Positions 25,812-35,162 of a stretch of DNA of 64,000 nucleotides are shown one piece after another. The DNA is from Sphingomonas sabuli. GTDB lineage: Bacteria > Pseudomonadota > Alphaproteobacteria > Sphingomonadales > Sphingomonadaceae. Where the stretch lies: positions 248,001 through 312,000 of the forward strand of contig NZ_CP060697.1 in NCBI RefSeq assembly GCF_014352855.1, given 5' to 3'. The position numbers and the translations under genes were made by a program. Below the pieces are notes generated by a model, which ran no database searches, was not told the DNA's origin, and saw only the letters and a program-made list of their open reading frames with translations. Every line of letters begins with the position of its first letter. Position 1 is the stretch's first letter.

Positions 25812-28196
25812 ATGCTCCAGCAGGAACTTCCGGTCCTCGACGCACGGCCGGTCGACGGCGGCATGCTGTGGCTGGTGCCCGGCATTGCCGCGGCCGCCGT
25901 GCTGACCGGTGCCGCGCTCCTGTGGCTGGCCGCAGGCCCGATTGCCGGGCTGCTGTTCCTGGTCGTCGCCGGCGCGGCGCTCGCGGCGCTCGCGCTGCGC
26001 CGCCCGTCGGCGGTCGCGGTGCCGGACCTCTCGCAGGTGACCTCCGCGCCCGATTTTTCGCTCGTCGGCACGGCGCTCGGCCTCACCCCTGACGCCGTCG
26101 CGCTGACCAGCAGCGAAGGCGTCCTGCTGGCCGCCAACGCGGGCTATCGCGAGCGGTTCGAGAACCGTCCGCCGCAGGCGCTCGCCGCCGACCCGCAATC
26201 GGACGAGGCATTGTCGATGGCACGGGCGATGGCGTGGCGCGACGGCGGCGGCTGCACCACCGGCATCGCAGTCGGCAAGGATCGGTTCGCGGTGGAGGTG
26301 GAGCGCGTGGGAGCGCGCAACGATTTGCTGCTGTGGCGCTTCCTCAAGCCCGCCCCGCGCGATGCCGCCGGCCTGGCGGCGCACCGGTTGCGGGGCGAAG
26401 CGGGCCGGCGGTTGGCCGATGCCGGGGTGCTGGCGGCCTTTGTCGGCGCCGAGGGCGATCTGGTCGCGTGGAACAGCCTGTTCGAATCGCGCGCCCTGGG
26501 CGGTGCTACGCCCAAAGGCCCGTCGCCGCTCGCCGACCTGGTCGATACCACCGAGGACGGACGCTACCGGCTGCGCTGCGAAGGCGAACTCGGGCGGTCG
26601 ATGAGCGCGGTCCAGATTCCGCTCGAAGCACCGGGCTTCGAGGGCCATTCCTATTTCTACCTGTTCGACAGTGCGGAAACGGCGTCGTTGTCGGGGTCGC
26701 AGCATCTGCAGGCGATGCTCGACATCCTGCCGATCGGGCTTGCGCTGGTCGATCGCGACGGCCGCTTCCTGACCATGAACGACGCCTTCCGCCAGGCGTC
26801 GGGCACGAAGACCGCGCGGCCGGTATATCCGGGCGACCTGGTGGTGAAGGAAGACAAGGCCGCGGTTGCCGACGCTGTCCGTCGCCATGCGCGCGGTCCG
26901 GCCATGTCGGGCGATATCGCGGTGCGGCTGGCGCGGAGCCCGAAAGAGCCGGTGGCGCTGACCATCGCCGGCCTGCGCGGGCTCGGCGACGCCGCGGTGC
27001 TGTTGCTGCTCAAGGATAATAGCGAGGAGGCCAAGCTTAAGCGGCAGGTCGCGCAGGCGACCAAGATGCAGGCGGTCGGCCAGCTTGCCGGCGGCGTCGC
27101 CCATGACTTCAACAACATCCTCACCGCGATCATCGGTCATTGCGATCTGATGCTGATGCGGCACACGCCGGGGGACAGCGATTTCGACGACATCCAGCAG
27201 ATCAAGTCGAACTCCAACCGGGCCGCCGGCCTGACTCGCCAGCTGCTCGCCTTTTCGCGCCAGCAGACGTTGCGTCCACAGGTGTTGCAGCTGACCGATG
27301 TGGTGGCGGAGGTGTCGCATTTGCTAAAGCGGCTGCTCGGCGAGACCGTGCAGCTGGTGGTCAAGCATGGCCGCAACCTCGGCTCGGTCCGCGCCGACCC
27401 TGGCCAGCTCGAACAGGTCATCGTCAACCTGGCCGTCAACGCGCGCGACGCGATGGCGGGCAAGGGCGGCGGCACGCTGACCATCCAGACCTACGCGGTC
27501 CATGCCGACCAGGTCGCGGAACTTGGCTCGGACATCCTGCCGGTTGCGCATTACAGCGCCATCTCGGTCACCGACACCGGCGCCGGGATCCCGGCCAGCG
27601 TGCTGGGTAAGATTTTCGAACCCTTCTTCACCACCAAGGAAGTGGGCAAGGGCACCGGCCTCGGTCTCTCGACGGTCTACGGCATCGTCAAGCAATCGGG
27701 CGGCTTCATCTTCGCCGATTCCAAGGTCGGGGAGGGGACGCGTTTCGTCATCTACCTGCCCGTCCATCGGGTCGAAGCCGACGCCGGCAAGGTCCCGGCC
27801 GCGGCCAAGCCAAAAGTCCACGAACTGTGGGGCACCGGCACCGTCCTGCTGGTCGAGGACGAGCCGATGGTTCGCGCGGTGGCTGAGCGGGCGCTGACCC
27901 GCCACGGTTACAAGGTGATCAGCGCAAGCAACGGGGAAGAGGCGCTGGAGGTGATCGAGCGCGGCGACGAGATCGCGCTGATGATCAGTGACGTGGTCAT
28001 GCCCGGCATGGACGGGCCGACCACCGTTCGCGAAGCGCGCAAGTCGCGCCCCGACCTGCCGATCCTCTTCATGTCGGGCTATGCCGAGGAGCAGCTGCGC
28101 AAGTCGATCGACCTCGACAATGTCGCGTTTTTGCCAAAACCCTTCTCGGTTCAGGAACTTGCCGAAGCCGCGCGGCGGGCCCTCGCGGAAAAATAA
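25812..28196 (+). CDS. cckA: Hybrid histidine kinase CckA
   Basis: CckA is the top kinase or phosphatase of the CckA-ChpT-CtrA phosphorelay that controls the cell cycle, motility or division in alphaproteobacteria. The 794-residue protein has two N-terminal membrane helices (about residues 15-60), PAS-like segments, the H box [18 protein letters not shown] with His431, an ATPase domain ([31 protein letters not shown]) and a C-terminal receiver with Asp727 in [13 protein letters not shown]. The partner chpT is about 24 kb away in this window. Confidence 0.93.
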   Translation: MLQQELPVLDARPVDGGMLWLVPGIAAAAVLTGAALLWLAAGPIAGLLFLVVAGAALAALALRRPSAVAVPDLSQVTSAPDFSLVGTALGLTPDAVALTSSEGVLLAANAGYRERFENRPPQALAADPQSDEALSMARAMAWRDGGGCTTGIAVGKDRFAVEVERVGARNDLLLWRFLKPAPRDAAGLAAHRLRGEAGRRLADAGVLAAFVGAEGDLVAWNSLFESRALGGATPKGPSPLADLVDTTEDGRYRLRCEGELGRSMSAVQIPLEAPGFEGHSYFYLFDSAETASLSGSQHLQAMLDILPIGLALVDRDGRFLTMNDAFRQASGTKTARPVYPGDLVVKEDKAAVADAVRRHARGPAMSGDIAVRLARSPKEPVALTIAGLRGLGDAAVLLLLKDNSEEAKLKRQVAQATKMQAVGQLAGGVAHDFNNILTAIIGHCDLMLMRHTPGDSDFDDIQQIKSNSNRAAGLTRQLLAFSRQQTLRPQVLQLTDVVAEVSHLLKRLLGETVQLVVKHGRNLGSVRADPGQLEQVIVNLAVNARDAMAGKGGGTLTIQTYAVHADQVAELGSDILPVAHYSAISVTDTGAGIPASVLGKIFEPFFTTKEVGKGTGLGLSTVYGIVKQSGGFIFADSKVGEGTRFVIYLPVHRVEADAGKVPAAAKPKVHELWGTGTVLLVEDEPMVRAVAERALTRHGYKVISASNGEEALEVIERGDEIALMISDVVMPGMDGPTTVREARKSRPDLPILFMSGYAEEQLRKSIDLDNVAFLPKPFSVQELAEAARRALAEK

Positions 28197-28236
28197 ACTC
28201 TTGCCGGACGGAATTCCCGCCGTATTTGCGGGGCCT

Positions 28237-28602
28237 ATGACCGTGTCCCGTTCGATCCTTGTCGTCGAAGACGAACCGCTGATCGCGATGATGCTCGAGG
28301 ATTTCCTCGAAACCCTCGGCCATACGGTCCACACCACCTGCGACACCGTCAAATGCGCGATCGACGCCATCGACGAGACCAAGCAGGGCGATGTCGACGT
28401 CGCCATCATCGACGTCAATCTCGGCGGCGAAACCGCCTGGCCGGTGGCCCAGCGGCTGCGCGAGGAAAGCATTCCGTTCGTCATCGCCACCGGCGGCCAC
28501 GTCGATCCGCCGCCCGCCGAATTCGCCAACGTGCCGACGATTGAAAAGCCCTACACGGTCGATCGCCTGACCCCGGCGATCGAGGCCGCGATCAACGCCT
28601 GA
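28237..28602 (+). CDS. Single-domain response regulator
   Basis: This 121-residue protein is a receiver domain alone: acidic pair in VVEDEPLIA, phospho-Asp59 in VAIIDVNLGG, and IEKPY for the conserved lysine. The segment PFVIATGG resembles the FATGUY signature of alphaproteobacterial receivers linked to the general stress response, such as SdrG in Sphingomonas. It starts 40 bp after cckA, so a role as phosphate sink or partner of CckA is possible. It lacks an output domain. Confidence 0.85.
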   Translation: MTVSRSILVVEDEPLIAMMLEDFLETLGHTVHTTCDTVKCAIDAIDETKQGDVDVAIIDVNLGGETAWPVAQRLREESIPFVIATGGHVDPPPAEFANVPTIEKPYTVDRLTPAIEAAINA

Positions 28603-28759
28603 GCAGCGCTTCGCGCGCCAGCGCGGTTGCCCGTCGTCACGACCGCCAATCCACCGCGCAACGCTGGTACGATAGGCCCTATTGTATTGAATCAAACTGG
28701 GATAGTTGTCGGCTAACGCCTGGCAAGGGGCCGCGGGTAGCGTAGAGTGGGAGATTGCG

Positions 28760-30787
28760 ATGGGCAGTCCGGTGATCGTGCAAGGTTATCCAGATTACGA
28801 GTACCGCGAAGGAGATACGGCGGCGTATTTTGATACTGCTGTCACTATCACAGACCCTGACAACGATTTGAGGTTCATACAGGTGCTTCTCTATGGAGAA
28901 TCGTCTGGGGATCGTATTGGGCTCGGCGGAAATGTGACCCTTGCAGACAACGGGCACCTGTATATCGACGGGAGGGATGTCGGTTTTGCTGACCTCGACT
29001 CCAGTTCATTCACTTACTCCACCAATCGTTCTGCATCCACCCAGGACTTTGAGACAATCCTTCGGTCGCTTTATTATTATAACATCGATGGCGACGCTTT
29101 GACGGATCACAACGTGACTTTGTCGGTCTATGTCGATGATATGGAATTAAATTCCGACAATGCATTTTACTACGTTGATGTGCTTGCCGAGGACGACCCG
29201 GCCGTAGCCCAAGACGATCGTTTCTATGGTGACGAATCTTCTGTCGTCTCCGGCAACGTTTTCGATGACAATGGCTACGGTCCGGACAGCGATCCCGACG
29301 GTCCGGCTCTGCAGGTCACTGCGGTGAACGGAGAGGCGGCCTACGTCGGCACGCAAATCACGCTCGACGATGGCTCGCTGCTGACCGTCAACGCGGACGG
29401 GACGTTCACGTACGATCCGAACGGAGCCTATGCGACGATCCCCGGACCGGACTCAGGCAGCCCGTATTACTTCGGGCTTCCATCCTTCACCTACACCCTC
29501 GCCAACGGCAGCACGGCCACGGTCGCGATCGGCCTGACGGGGGTCGATAGCGAAGGTGACAGGGTGGTCGGCACGGGCGGCGACGATGTCCTTGACGGCG
29601 GCATCGGCGCGGACGCCATGTACGGTCTTGCCGGCGACGATACCTTTCTCCTCGATAACGCCGGCGACGTTGTGTACGAGAACCCGGACGAGGGTTCGGA
29701 CACGATCCGCTCCACGGTCTCCTTCTCGCTCCCGGACAATGTGGAAGACCTGATCCTGACGGGTGGCGGCAACATCGACGGGTTCGGCAACGGGCTCGAC
29801 AATCAACTCTTCGGCACCATCGGCAACAACCTGCTCGACGGCGGTGGCGGCGCGGACATCATGCGCGGCGGCGCGGGCGACGATAGCTATTACGTCGACA
29901 ACGCCGATGACCGCGTGTCGGAGCGAGACGGCGCGGGCAGCGATACGATCCGCTCATCCGTGAGCTACCGCATGCCGCTCAACGTCGAAACGCTGATCCT
30001 GACCGGCCCCTACGCGATCAACGGAAGCGGCAATTTCCAGGCCAACGTGCTGATCGGCAACGACGCGGACAACGTGCTCAACGGCGCCGCCGGCGCGGAT
30101 ACCCTGCAAGGGGAGGGGGGCAACGATACGTTCGTCGTGGACAATCCCGGCGATCTGATCGTCGAGACCGCGGACCACGGGCGCGACGCAGTGCTGGCAT
30201 CGATCAGCTACACCTTGACCGACAATGTCGAGGACCTGCGTCTGACCGGCACGAACATGATCGACGGTACCGGTAACGACCTTGCCAACTTCATCCTCGG
30301 CAACGCCGCGGCCAACGTGCTGACGGGATGGGACGGCGACGACGCACTCAACGGCGGCGGGGGCGACGACCGCCTGCTCGGCGGCGACGGCAACGACACC
30401 CTCAATGGCGGCAACGCCTCCGACTGGATCGATGGCGGCGCTGGACTGGACGTCATGGCTGGCGGCAGCGGGGCGGACTATTTCGTCTTCGCGATGGAAA
30501 CGCACAGCGGTGCGACGCCGAGAACGGCGGACCGCATCCTCGACTTCAGCCGTGCGCAGGGCGACCGTATCCTGGTGAGCATGGATGCCGACACCAGTAC
30601 CGCGGAGAATGATCCCTTCACGTTCATCGGGACCGGCGCGTTCACCCAGAACGCCGGCGAGCTGCGCTACGAACAGATCGGCGCCAACACCTACGTGTTC
30701 GGCGACACCGACGGCGACGGCACGGCCGACTTCGCCATCCGGGTGGACGGAACGCACGCTTTCCAGGCAGGAGATTTCATCATCTAG
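28760..30787 (+). CDS. RTX-type calcium-binding protein with cadherin-like region
   Basis: This 675-residue protein should be secreted by a type I system. There is no N-terminal signal. Residues 1-160 form a beta-rich domain rich in aromatic and acidic residues. About 160-270 is a tandem-95/VCBS-like segment (DGSLLTVNADGTFTYDPNG). About 275-570 holds three ~90-residue units, each with GGxGxD calcium loops followed by VDNxxDxVxE and NVExLxLTG. The C-terminus, VFAMETHSG onward, resembles the serralysin-type secretion region. DNA for the first ~450 bases is only about 42-52 percent GC against about 70 percent later. No secretion genes are adjacent. An in-frame TTG at 28706 is an alternative start. 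Confidence 0.82.
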   Translation: MGSPVIVQGYPDYEYREGDTAAYFDTAVTITDPDNDLRFIQVLLYGESSGDRIGLGGNVTLADNGHLYIDGRDVGFADLDSSSFTYSTNRSASTQDFETILRSLYYYNIDGDALTDHNVTLSVYVDDMELNSDNAFYYVDVLAEDDPAVAQDDRFYGDESSVVSGNVFDDNGYGPDSDPDGPALQVTAVNGEAAYVGTQITLDDGSLLTVNADGTFTYDPNGAYATIPGPDSGSPYYFGLPSFTYTLANGSTATVAIGLTGVDSEGDRVVGTGGDDVLDGGIGADAMYGLAGDDTFLLDNAGDVVYENPDEGSDTIRSTVSFSLPDNVEDLILTGGGNIDGFGNGLDNQLFGTIGNNLLDGGGGADIMRGGAGDDSYYVDNADDRVSERDGAGSDTIRSSVSYRMPLNVETLILTGPYAINGSGNFQANVLIGNDADNVLNGAAGADTLQGEGGNDTFVVDNPGDLIVETADHGRDAVLASISYTLTDNVEDLRLTGTNMIDGTGNDLANFILGNAAANVLTGWDGDDALNGGGGDDRLLGGDGNDTLNGGNASDWIDGGAGLDVMAGGSGADYFVFAMETHSGATPRTADRILDFSRAQGDRILVSMDADTSTAENDPFTFIGTGAFTQNAGELRYEQIGANTYVFGDTDGDGTADFAIRVDGTHAFQAGDFII

Positions 30788-30797
30788 CGACGCTTTC

Positions 30798-30812
30798 GTT
30801 CCCTACTTGTTC
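30798..30812 (+). promoter_or_regulatory. SOS (LexA) box upstream of recA
   Basis: GTTC (30798-30801), seven bases, GTTC (30809-30812) is an exact alphaproteobacterial LexA box. It overlaps a possible -35 TTGTTC (30807-30812), with TACAGA as -10 after 17 bases (30830-30835). Repression would thus block polymerase. The second half-site is also the left arm of a 6-bp palindrome, TTGTTC-N5-GAACAA, ending at 30823. Confidence 0.75.
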
Positions 30813-30897
30813 CGCGTGAACAAACGCGGTACAGAGTCGCCATCGCGGGACATTGCTCGGTCGTCCCAGGGTCGGCATTGACGAAAGGGTGAACACC

Positions 30898-31974
30898 ATG
30901 GCAGCGCAGCTCAAAGTCATCAAAAGCGGATTGGATACTCCCAGCATGGACCGGCAAAAGGCGCTCGAAGCGGCGCTTGCACAAATCGATCGCGCATTCG
31001 GCAAGGGCTCGGCGATGAAGCTGGGCAGCCGTGAAAAGATCGAGATCGACACGATTTCCACCGGCAGCCTGGGCCTCGACATCGCGCTTGGGGTCGGCGG
31101 CCTGCCGCGCGGCCGGGTGATCGAAATCTACGGTCCGGAAAGCTCGGGCAAGACGACGCTTGCGCTGCACACCATTGCCGAGGCGCAGAAGAACGGCGGT
31201 ACGGCCGCCTTCGTCGACGCCGAACATGCGCTCGACCCGGTCTATGCCAAGAAGCTGGGCGTGGATATCGACGAACTGATCGTGTCGCAGCCCGATACCG
31301 GCGAACAGGCGCTTGAAATCGTCGATACGCTGGTCCGCTCCAACGCGGTCGATATCCTCGTCGTCGACTCGGTCGCTGCGCTCGTCCCCCGTGCCGAGAT
31401 CGAGGGCGAGATGGGCGACAGCCATGTCGGCCTGCAGGCGCGGCTCATGTCGCAATCGCTGCGCAAGCTCACCGGCTCGATCAGCCGGTCACGCTGCATG
31501 GTCATCTTCATCAACCAGCTGCGGATGAAGATCGGCGTGATGTACGGCAACCCGGAAACCACGACCGGCGGCAACGCGCTGAAATTCTACGCGTCGGTTC
31601 GTCTCGACATCCGCCGCATCGGCCAAATCAAGGACCGCGACGATATCGTCGGCAACACCACCCGCGTGAAGGTGGTCAAGAACAAGGTCGCGCCGCCGTT
31701 CAAGCAGGTCGAATTCGACATCATGTACGGCGAGGGCGTGTCCAAGGTCGGCGAGATCCTCGACCTTGGCGTCAAGGCCGGGATCGTCGAGAAATCCGGG
31801 GCCTGGTTCAGCTACGACAGCGTCCGCATCGGACAGGGCCGTGAGAACTCTAAACAGTATCTCAGGGACAATCCGGAGATGGCGCAGCGCATCGAAAATG
31901 CGGTGCGCGGTCGCACGGACGAGGTCGGCGAGGCGCTGATGGCGGGTCCGGATCCCGAAGACGCCGACGACTGA
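30898..31974 (+). CDS. recA: Recombinase RecA
   Basis: RecA forms filaments on single-stranded DNA, drives strand exchange and triggers LexA self-cleavage. The 358-residue protein has the P-loop [13 protein letters not shown], the DNA-binding loop region [24 protein letters not shown], and [22 protein letters not shown], then an acidic C-terminal tail. The ATG at 30898 is preceded by GAAAGG. It has its own SOS-controlled promoter just upstream and ends at a strong hairpin terminator. Confidence 0.98.
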   Translation: MAAQLKVIKSGLDTPSMDRQKALEAALAQIDRAFGKGSAMKLGSREKIEIDTISTGSLGLDIALGVGGLPRGRVIEIYGPESSGKTTLALHTIAEAQKNGGTAAFVDAEHALDPVYAKKLGVDIDELIVSQPDTGEQALEIVDTLVRSNAVDILVVDSVAALVPRAEIEGEMGDSHVGLQARLMSQSLRKLTGSISRSRCMVIFINQLRMKIGVMYGNPETTTGGNALKFYASVRLDIRRIGQIKDRDDIVGNTTRVKVVKNKVAPPFKQVEFDIMYGEGVSKVGEILDLGVKAGIVEKSGAWFSYDSVRIGQGRENSKQYLRDNPEMAQRIENAVRGRTDEVGEALMAGPDPEDADD

Positions 31975-32007
31975 CAATCCGGCCGCGACCGGCGGCGTTC
32001 AACGACT

Positions 32008-32057
32008 GAAGGGGCGGCGGCTCGTGGATGCATGGCATCCCGTCCGCCGGCCTTTTC
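32008..32057. terminator. Bidirectional hairpin terminator between recA and MFS gene
   Basis: The outer arms GAAGGGGCGGCGG (32008-32020) and CCGCCGGCCTTTTC (32044-32057) pair over about 12 bp with one mismatch and a wobble. A perfect inner stem GGATGC / GCATCC (32026-32040) closes on a 3-base loop. TTTT follows on the plus strand. It lies between the convergent recA and MFS stops, so it can serve both. Confidence 0.65.
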
Positions 32058-32066
32058 ATTCTTCGC

Positions 32067-33341
32067 TCAACACAGGTCTTCGGGGATCGCCGGCGGGATG
32101 GTCGCCGCGGTGTCGACTCGGATCGGCGCGAACAGTTTCCTGGGCTCGGTCGCGAGAACAAGCAGGAAGGACACCAAGCCGCAAATGGCCGTGCCCCACA
32201 GGAATGGCGCGGTCGTGCCGTCGAATGCCTGGCCGATGGCAAAGCCGATCAGCGCCGCGAAGATGGTGCCGGTCATGCCCTGCACCGACGAGGCCGTGCC
32301 GGCGATCGGCGCCATATGCTCCATCGCCAGCGTGCTGAGGTTGGATGAGGTGAAGGCGAAGCAGACCATCGTCAGCGACTGCAGGGCGACGAACAGCCAC
32401 AGGTTCTCGGCGACGAAATAGCCGACCAGTGCGTGGGCGGTGGTGAGGACCGCCAGCACCAGCGCCGCCGAATGGCCGACGCGGCGCAGGCCGTAGCGCC
32501 CGACCACGCGGCTGTTGGCCCAGGACGCCAGCGCCATCGGCGCGGCGATGCCGCCGAACACCAGCCCGATCGCCCCCGGGGCGCCGTAGACGTCGAACAC
32601 GATCTGCTGGATTGAGGAGATGTAGGCGATGAGGATGCCGAAGCTGGCCGTCAGCGCGAGCGTGTAGCCGCGTGACTGCGGTTCCCGGATCACGGTCGCG
32701 GTCGCGGCGAGGATGTCGCGCCAGTTCAGCGAGCGGCGGTAATCGGGATGCAGGGTCTCGGGCAGCCGGATCGACGACCAGACCAGCATGACGAGCGCGT
32801 AGATTGCCAGCAACAGGAAGATCCACGGCCAATCACCGACCAAAAGGATGGCCTGGCCGACCGACGGGGCCAGCACCGGCACGACCATGAAGGTCATGAA
32901 CACCAGGCTCATGATCCGCGCCATCGCTTCACCTTCGAACAGGTCGCGTACCACCGACACCACCAGCACGCGGGTGACGGCCGCCGAAGCTCCCATCGCC
33001 GCACGGCCCGCGATCAGCAGCGGGAAGGTCCAGGCAAAGGCGCACAGCAGGGAAAAAAGCCCGTACAGGATGATCCCGACGGCCAGCACCGGCTTGCGCC
33101 CGAAACGGTCGGCCAGTGGCCCCCAGATCAGCTGCGTCGACCCGAAGCCGATCATGTAGGCGACGACGATCAGTTGCCGGCGATTGTCTTCGGTGACGCC
33201 CAGCGACTCGCCGATGTCGGGCAGCGCCGGGATCATCACGTCGATGGCGAAGGCGTTGAGCGCCATTAGCCCAGCGAGCAGGGCGATCGTCTCGCCCGTC
33301 CCGGGAACCGTCTTGCCATCCTTTGGTGCGCTGTTCAGCAT
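32067..33341 (-). CDS. MFS multidrug efflux transporter, Bcr/CflA family
   Basis: This 424-residue inner-membrane protein has about 12 hydrophobic helices. Family marks include LNAFAIDVMIPALPDIG in helix 1, the loop 2-3 motif GPLADRFGRKPVL, and GRAAMGASAAVTRV in helix 4 with PVLAPSVGQAIL in helix 5 (motif C of drug:H+ antiporters). The ATG at 33341 follows a GAGGGACC ribosome site; a start 22 codons further up adds only hydrophilic residues. It is divergent from the arginase-family gene. Confidence 0.88.
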   Translation of the reverse strand: MLNSAPKDGKTVPGTGETIALLAGLMALNAFAIDVMIPALPDIGESLGVTEDNRRQLIVVAYMIGFGSTQLIWGPLADRFGRKPVLAVGIILYGLFSLLCAFAWTFPLLIAGRAAMGASAAVTRVLVVSVVRDLFEGEAMARIMSLVFMTFMVVPVLAPSVGQAILLVGDWPWIFLLLAIYALVMLVWSSIRLPETLHPDYRRSLNWRDILAATATVIREPQSRGYTLALTASFGILIAYISSIQQIVFDVYGAPGAIGLVFGGIAAPMALASWANSRVVGRYGLRRVGHSAALVLAVLTTAHALVGYFVAENLWLFVALQSLTMVCFAFTSSNLSTLAMEHMAPIAGTASSVQGMTGTIFAALIGFAIGQAFDGTTAPFLWGTAICGLVSFLLVLATEPRKLFAPIRVDTAATIPPAIPEDLC

Positions 33342-33426
33342 CGGTCCCTCGCGTGGAGCAGCGGCTGCTGGCCGATTGGGGTCCAACGTGCAAGGACTAT
33401 GGCTCACAGGCGCGAAGGAGCTTGCG

Positions 33427-34233
33427 GTGCGGACCGTATCACTGACTGGATTGCCGACCGACAGCCACTCGTCGTACCTGCGCGGACCGGCCGCGGCCCC
33501 GGCGTTGATCCGCCAGGCGCTGGGCTCCGATCACTGGAACCGCTCGTCCGAAAGCGGCATCGACCTCGACGTCGACCTGTGCGTCGAAGACGGTGGCGAT
33601 CTTGCGCTCGACGAGGGCGAGGGGGATTTCGATCGCATTCGAATGAGCGCACGCGAGGCAGCCGCGGCGGGCAAGGTGCCGATCTTTCTCGGCGGCGATC
33701 ACATGGTCACCTATCCCGTCGTCGCCGGCATCGCCGATGCGCTGGGGCCGGTTCAGATCCTTCATTTCGATGCCCATCCGGACCTGTACGACGATTTCGA
33801 AGGCGATCCGCTCAGCCACGCTTCGCCCTTCGCGCGGATCATGGAGGGTGGAATGGCGACCCGGCTGGTGCAGGTCGGTATCCGTACGCTCAATGCCCAT
33901 TGCCGGGAGCAGGCGGCCCGGTTCGGCGTGGAAATCGTCGCCGCGGCCGACTTCGCCGCCGCCGCCGTGCCGATCCCGCATGGCCCGCTCTACATCAGTA
34001 TCGATATCGACGCGCTCGACCCGGCCTATGCGCCGGGCGTGTCGCATCACGAACCCGGCGGCCTGTCCGTTCGCGAAATCCTGTCCGTGCTGCACCGCGT
34101 GCAATCGCGCATCGTCGGCGCCGACGTGGTCGAATATAATCCGCAACGCGACATCAACGGCATGACCGCCGTCGTCGCCGCCAAGTTCGTCAAGGAATTG
34201 GCCGCTCTGGCCGCCAGGGGAGACAGCCAATGA
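33427..34233 (+). CDS. Arginase/agmatinase-family ureohydrolase
   Basis: This 268-residue enzyme has all metal-ligand motifs of the binuclear manganese family: FLGGDHMVTYP, HFDAHPDLYDD and ISIDIDALDPAYAPG. It should hydrolyse a guanidino compound, releasing urea or formamide. The motifs cannot separate arginase, agmatinase and formimidoylglutamase; the spacing resembles agmatinase. The GTG at 33427 is chosen because a perfect AAGGAG lies six bases upstream. Confidence 0.88.
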   Translation: MRTVSLTGLPTDSHSSYLRGPAAAPALIRQALGSDHWNRSSESGIDLDVDLCVEDGGDLALDEGEGDFDRIRMSAREAAAAGKVPIFLGGDHMVTYPVVAGIADALGPVQILHFDAHPDLYDDFEGDPLSHASPFARIMEGGMATRLVQVGIRTLNAHCREQAARFGVEIVAAADFAAAAVPIPHGPLYISIDIDALDPAYAPGVSHHEPGGLSVREILSVLHRVQSRIVGADVVEYNPQRDINGMTAVVAAKFVKELAALAARGDSQ

Positions 34234-34267
34234 TCGTCCATTCAATCCGCCTGGCGGAACGCCGGTC

Positions 34268-35098
34268 ATGACCCAGTCGCCTGATTGGGCCGGCCAGGGC
34301 GGCGATGCCTGGGCCGAACATTGGCACAGTACCGACCAGGCGCTGGCCAAGGTCGGCGATGCGCTTGACCGCGCGGTCGCCAAGGCGGCGCCGATCGGCC
34401 CGATCCGCGCGCTCGATGTCGGCTGCGGACCCGGCACGACGTCGCTGGCCCTGGCGGCGGAGCGGCCCAACGCCGAAATCCTGGGGTGCGATCTGTCCGC
34501 GTCGCTCATTGCCATCGCCAACCAGCGCAGCGAGGACGTCCCCAACCTGCGGTTCGTGCAGGAGGACGCGTCGAAGGCGGCGCGCGATCATGGTCCGTTC
34601 GACCTCATCTTCTCCCGCCACGGCGTGATGTTCTTCGACGAACCGAAAGCGGCCTTCGCGACCCTTCGCCGATCGGCCCGCGACACCGCCAGCCTGGTCT
34701 TCTCCTGCTTTCGCGAATGGTCCGCCAATCCGTGGGCGGCCGAACTCTCCGCCGCGGCCCTCGGCACAAAGGCGGAAGCTCCGGAAAAAGGCCCGGGCGC
34801 CTTTGCTTTCGCCGACCCGGACTATGTCGAAAAGCTGCTCAAGCAATCCGGATGGGCCGGAGCCGAGCCGGCCAGGCTCGATTTCGACTATGTCGCGGGA
34901 AGCGGCCCGCAGGCCGCCGACGAAGCGATGCGGTTCCTGCTCGACATCGGACCGGCCGCGCGGGTGCTGAACGCGCCCGGCGGCGAGCGCGATCCCGAAG
35001 CGGTCGCCCGCGTCCGCGCGGTGGTCGAAAAACATGGGAAGGGCGATAGCGTGGTTTTTCCCGCCTCGGCGTGGATCTGGACTGCCACCGCCGCCTGA
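34268..35098 (+). CDS. Class I SAM-dependent methyltransferase
   Basis: This 276-residue protein has motif I LDVGCGPGTTSLAL (about residues 49-62), the acidic residue in ILGCDLSASLI and a post-motif LIFSRHGVMFF, so it binds SAM with the usual fold. The C-terminal part resembles UbiE/Tam-like small-molecule methyltransferases, but the substrate is unknown. It follows the arginase-family gene by 34 bp and may be cotranscribed. Confidence 0.82.
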   Translation: MTQSPDWAGQGGDAWAEHWHSTDQALAKVGDALDRAVAKAAPIGPIRALDVGCGPGTTSLALAAERPNAEILGCDLSASLIAIANQRSEDVPNLRFVQEDASKAARDHGPFDLIFSRHGVMFFDEPKAAFATLRRSARDTASLVFSCFREWSANPWAAELSAAALGTKAEAPEKGPGAFAFADPDYVEKLLKQSGWAGAEPARLDFDYVAGSGPQAADEAMRFLLDIGPAARVLNAPGGERDPEAVARVRAVVEKHGKGDSVVFPASAWIWTATAA

Positions 35099-35162
35099 CG
35101 GCTGGCCCGCCGGGCGCCGCCGTGCCAAGGTCGGCCTGCCGCATTTCCAAGGGGGGACAGTC

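Noticed and set aside
24020..27320. Long minus-strand open frames opposite the M13 peptidase and cckA
   Set aside because: They mirror two well-defined genes and show no family features.
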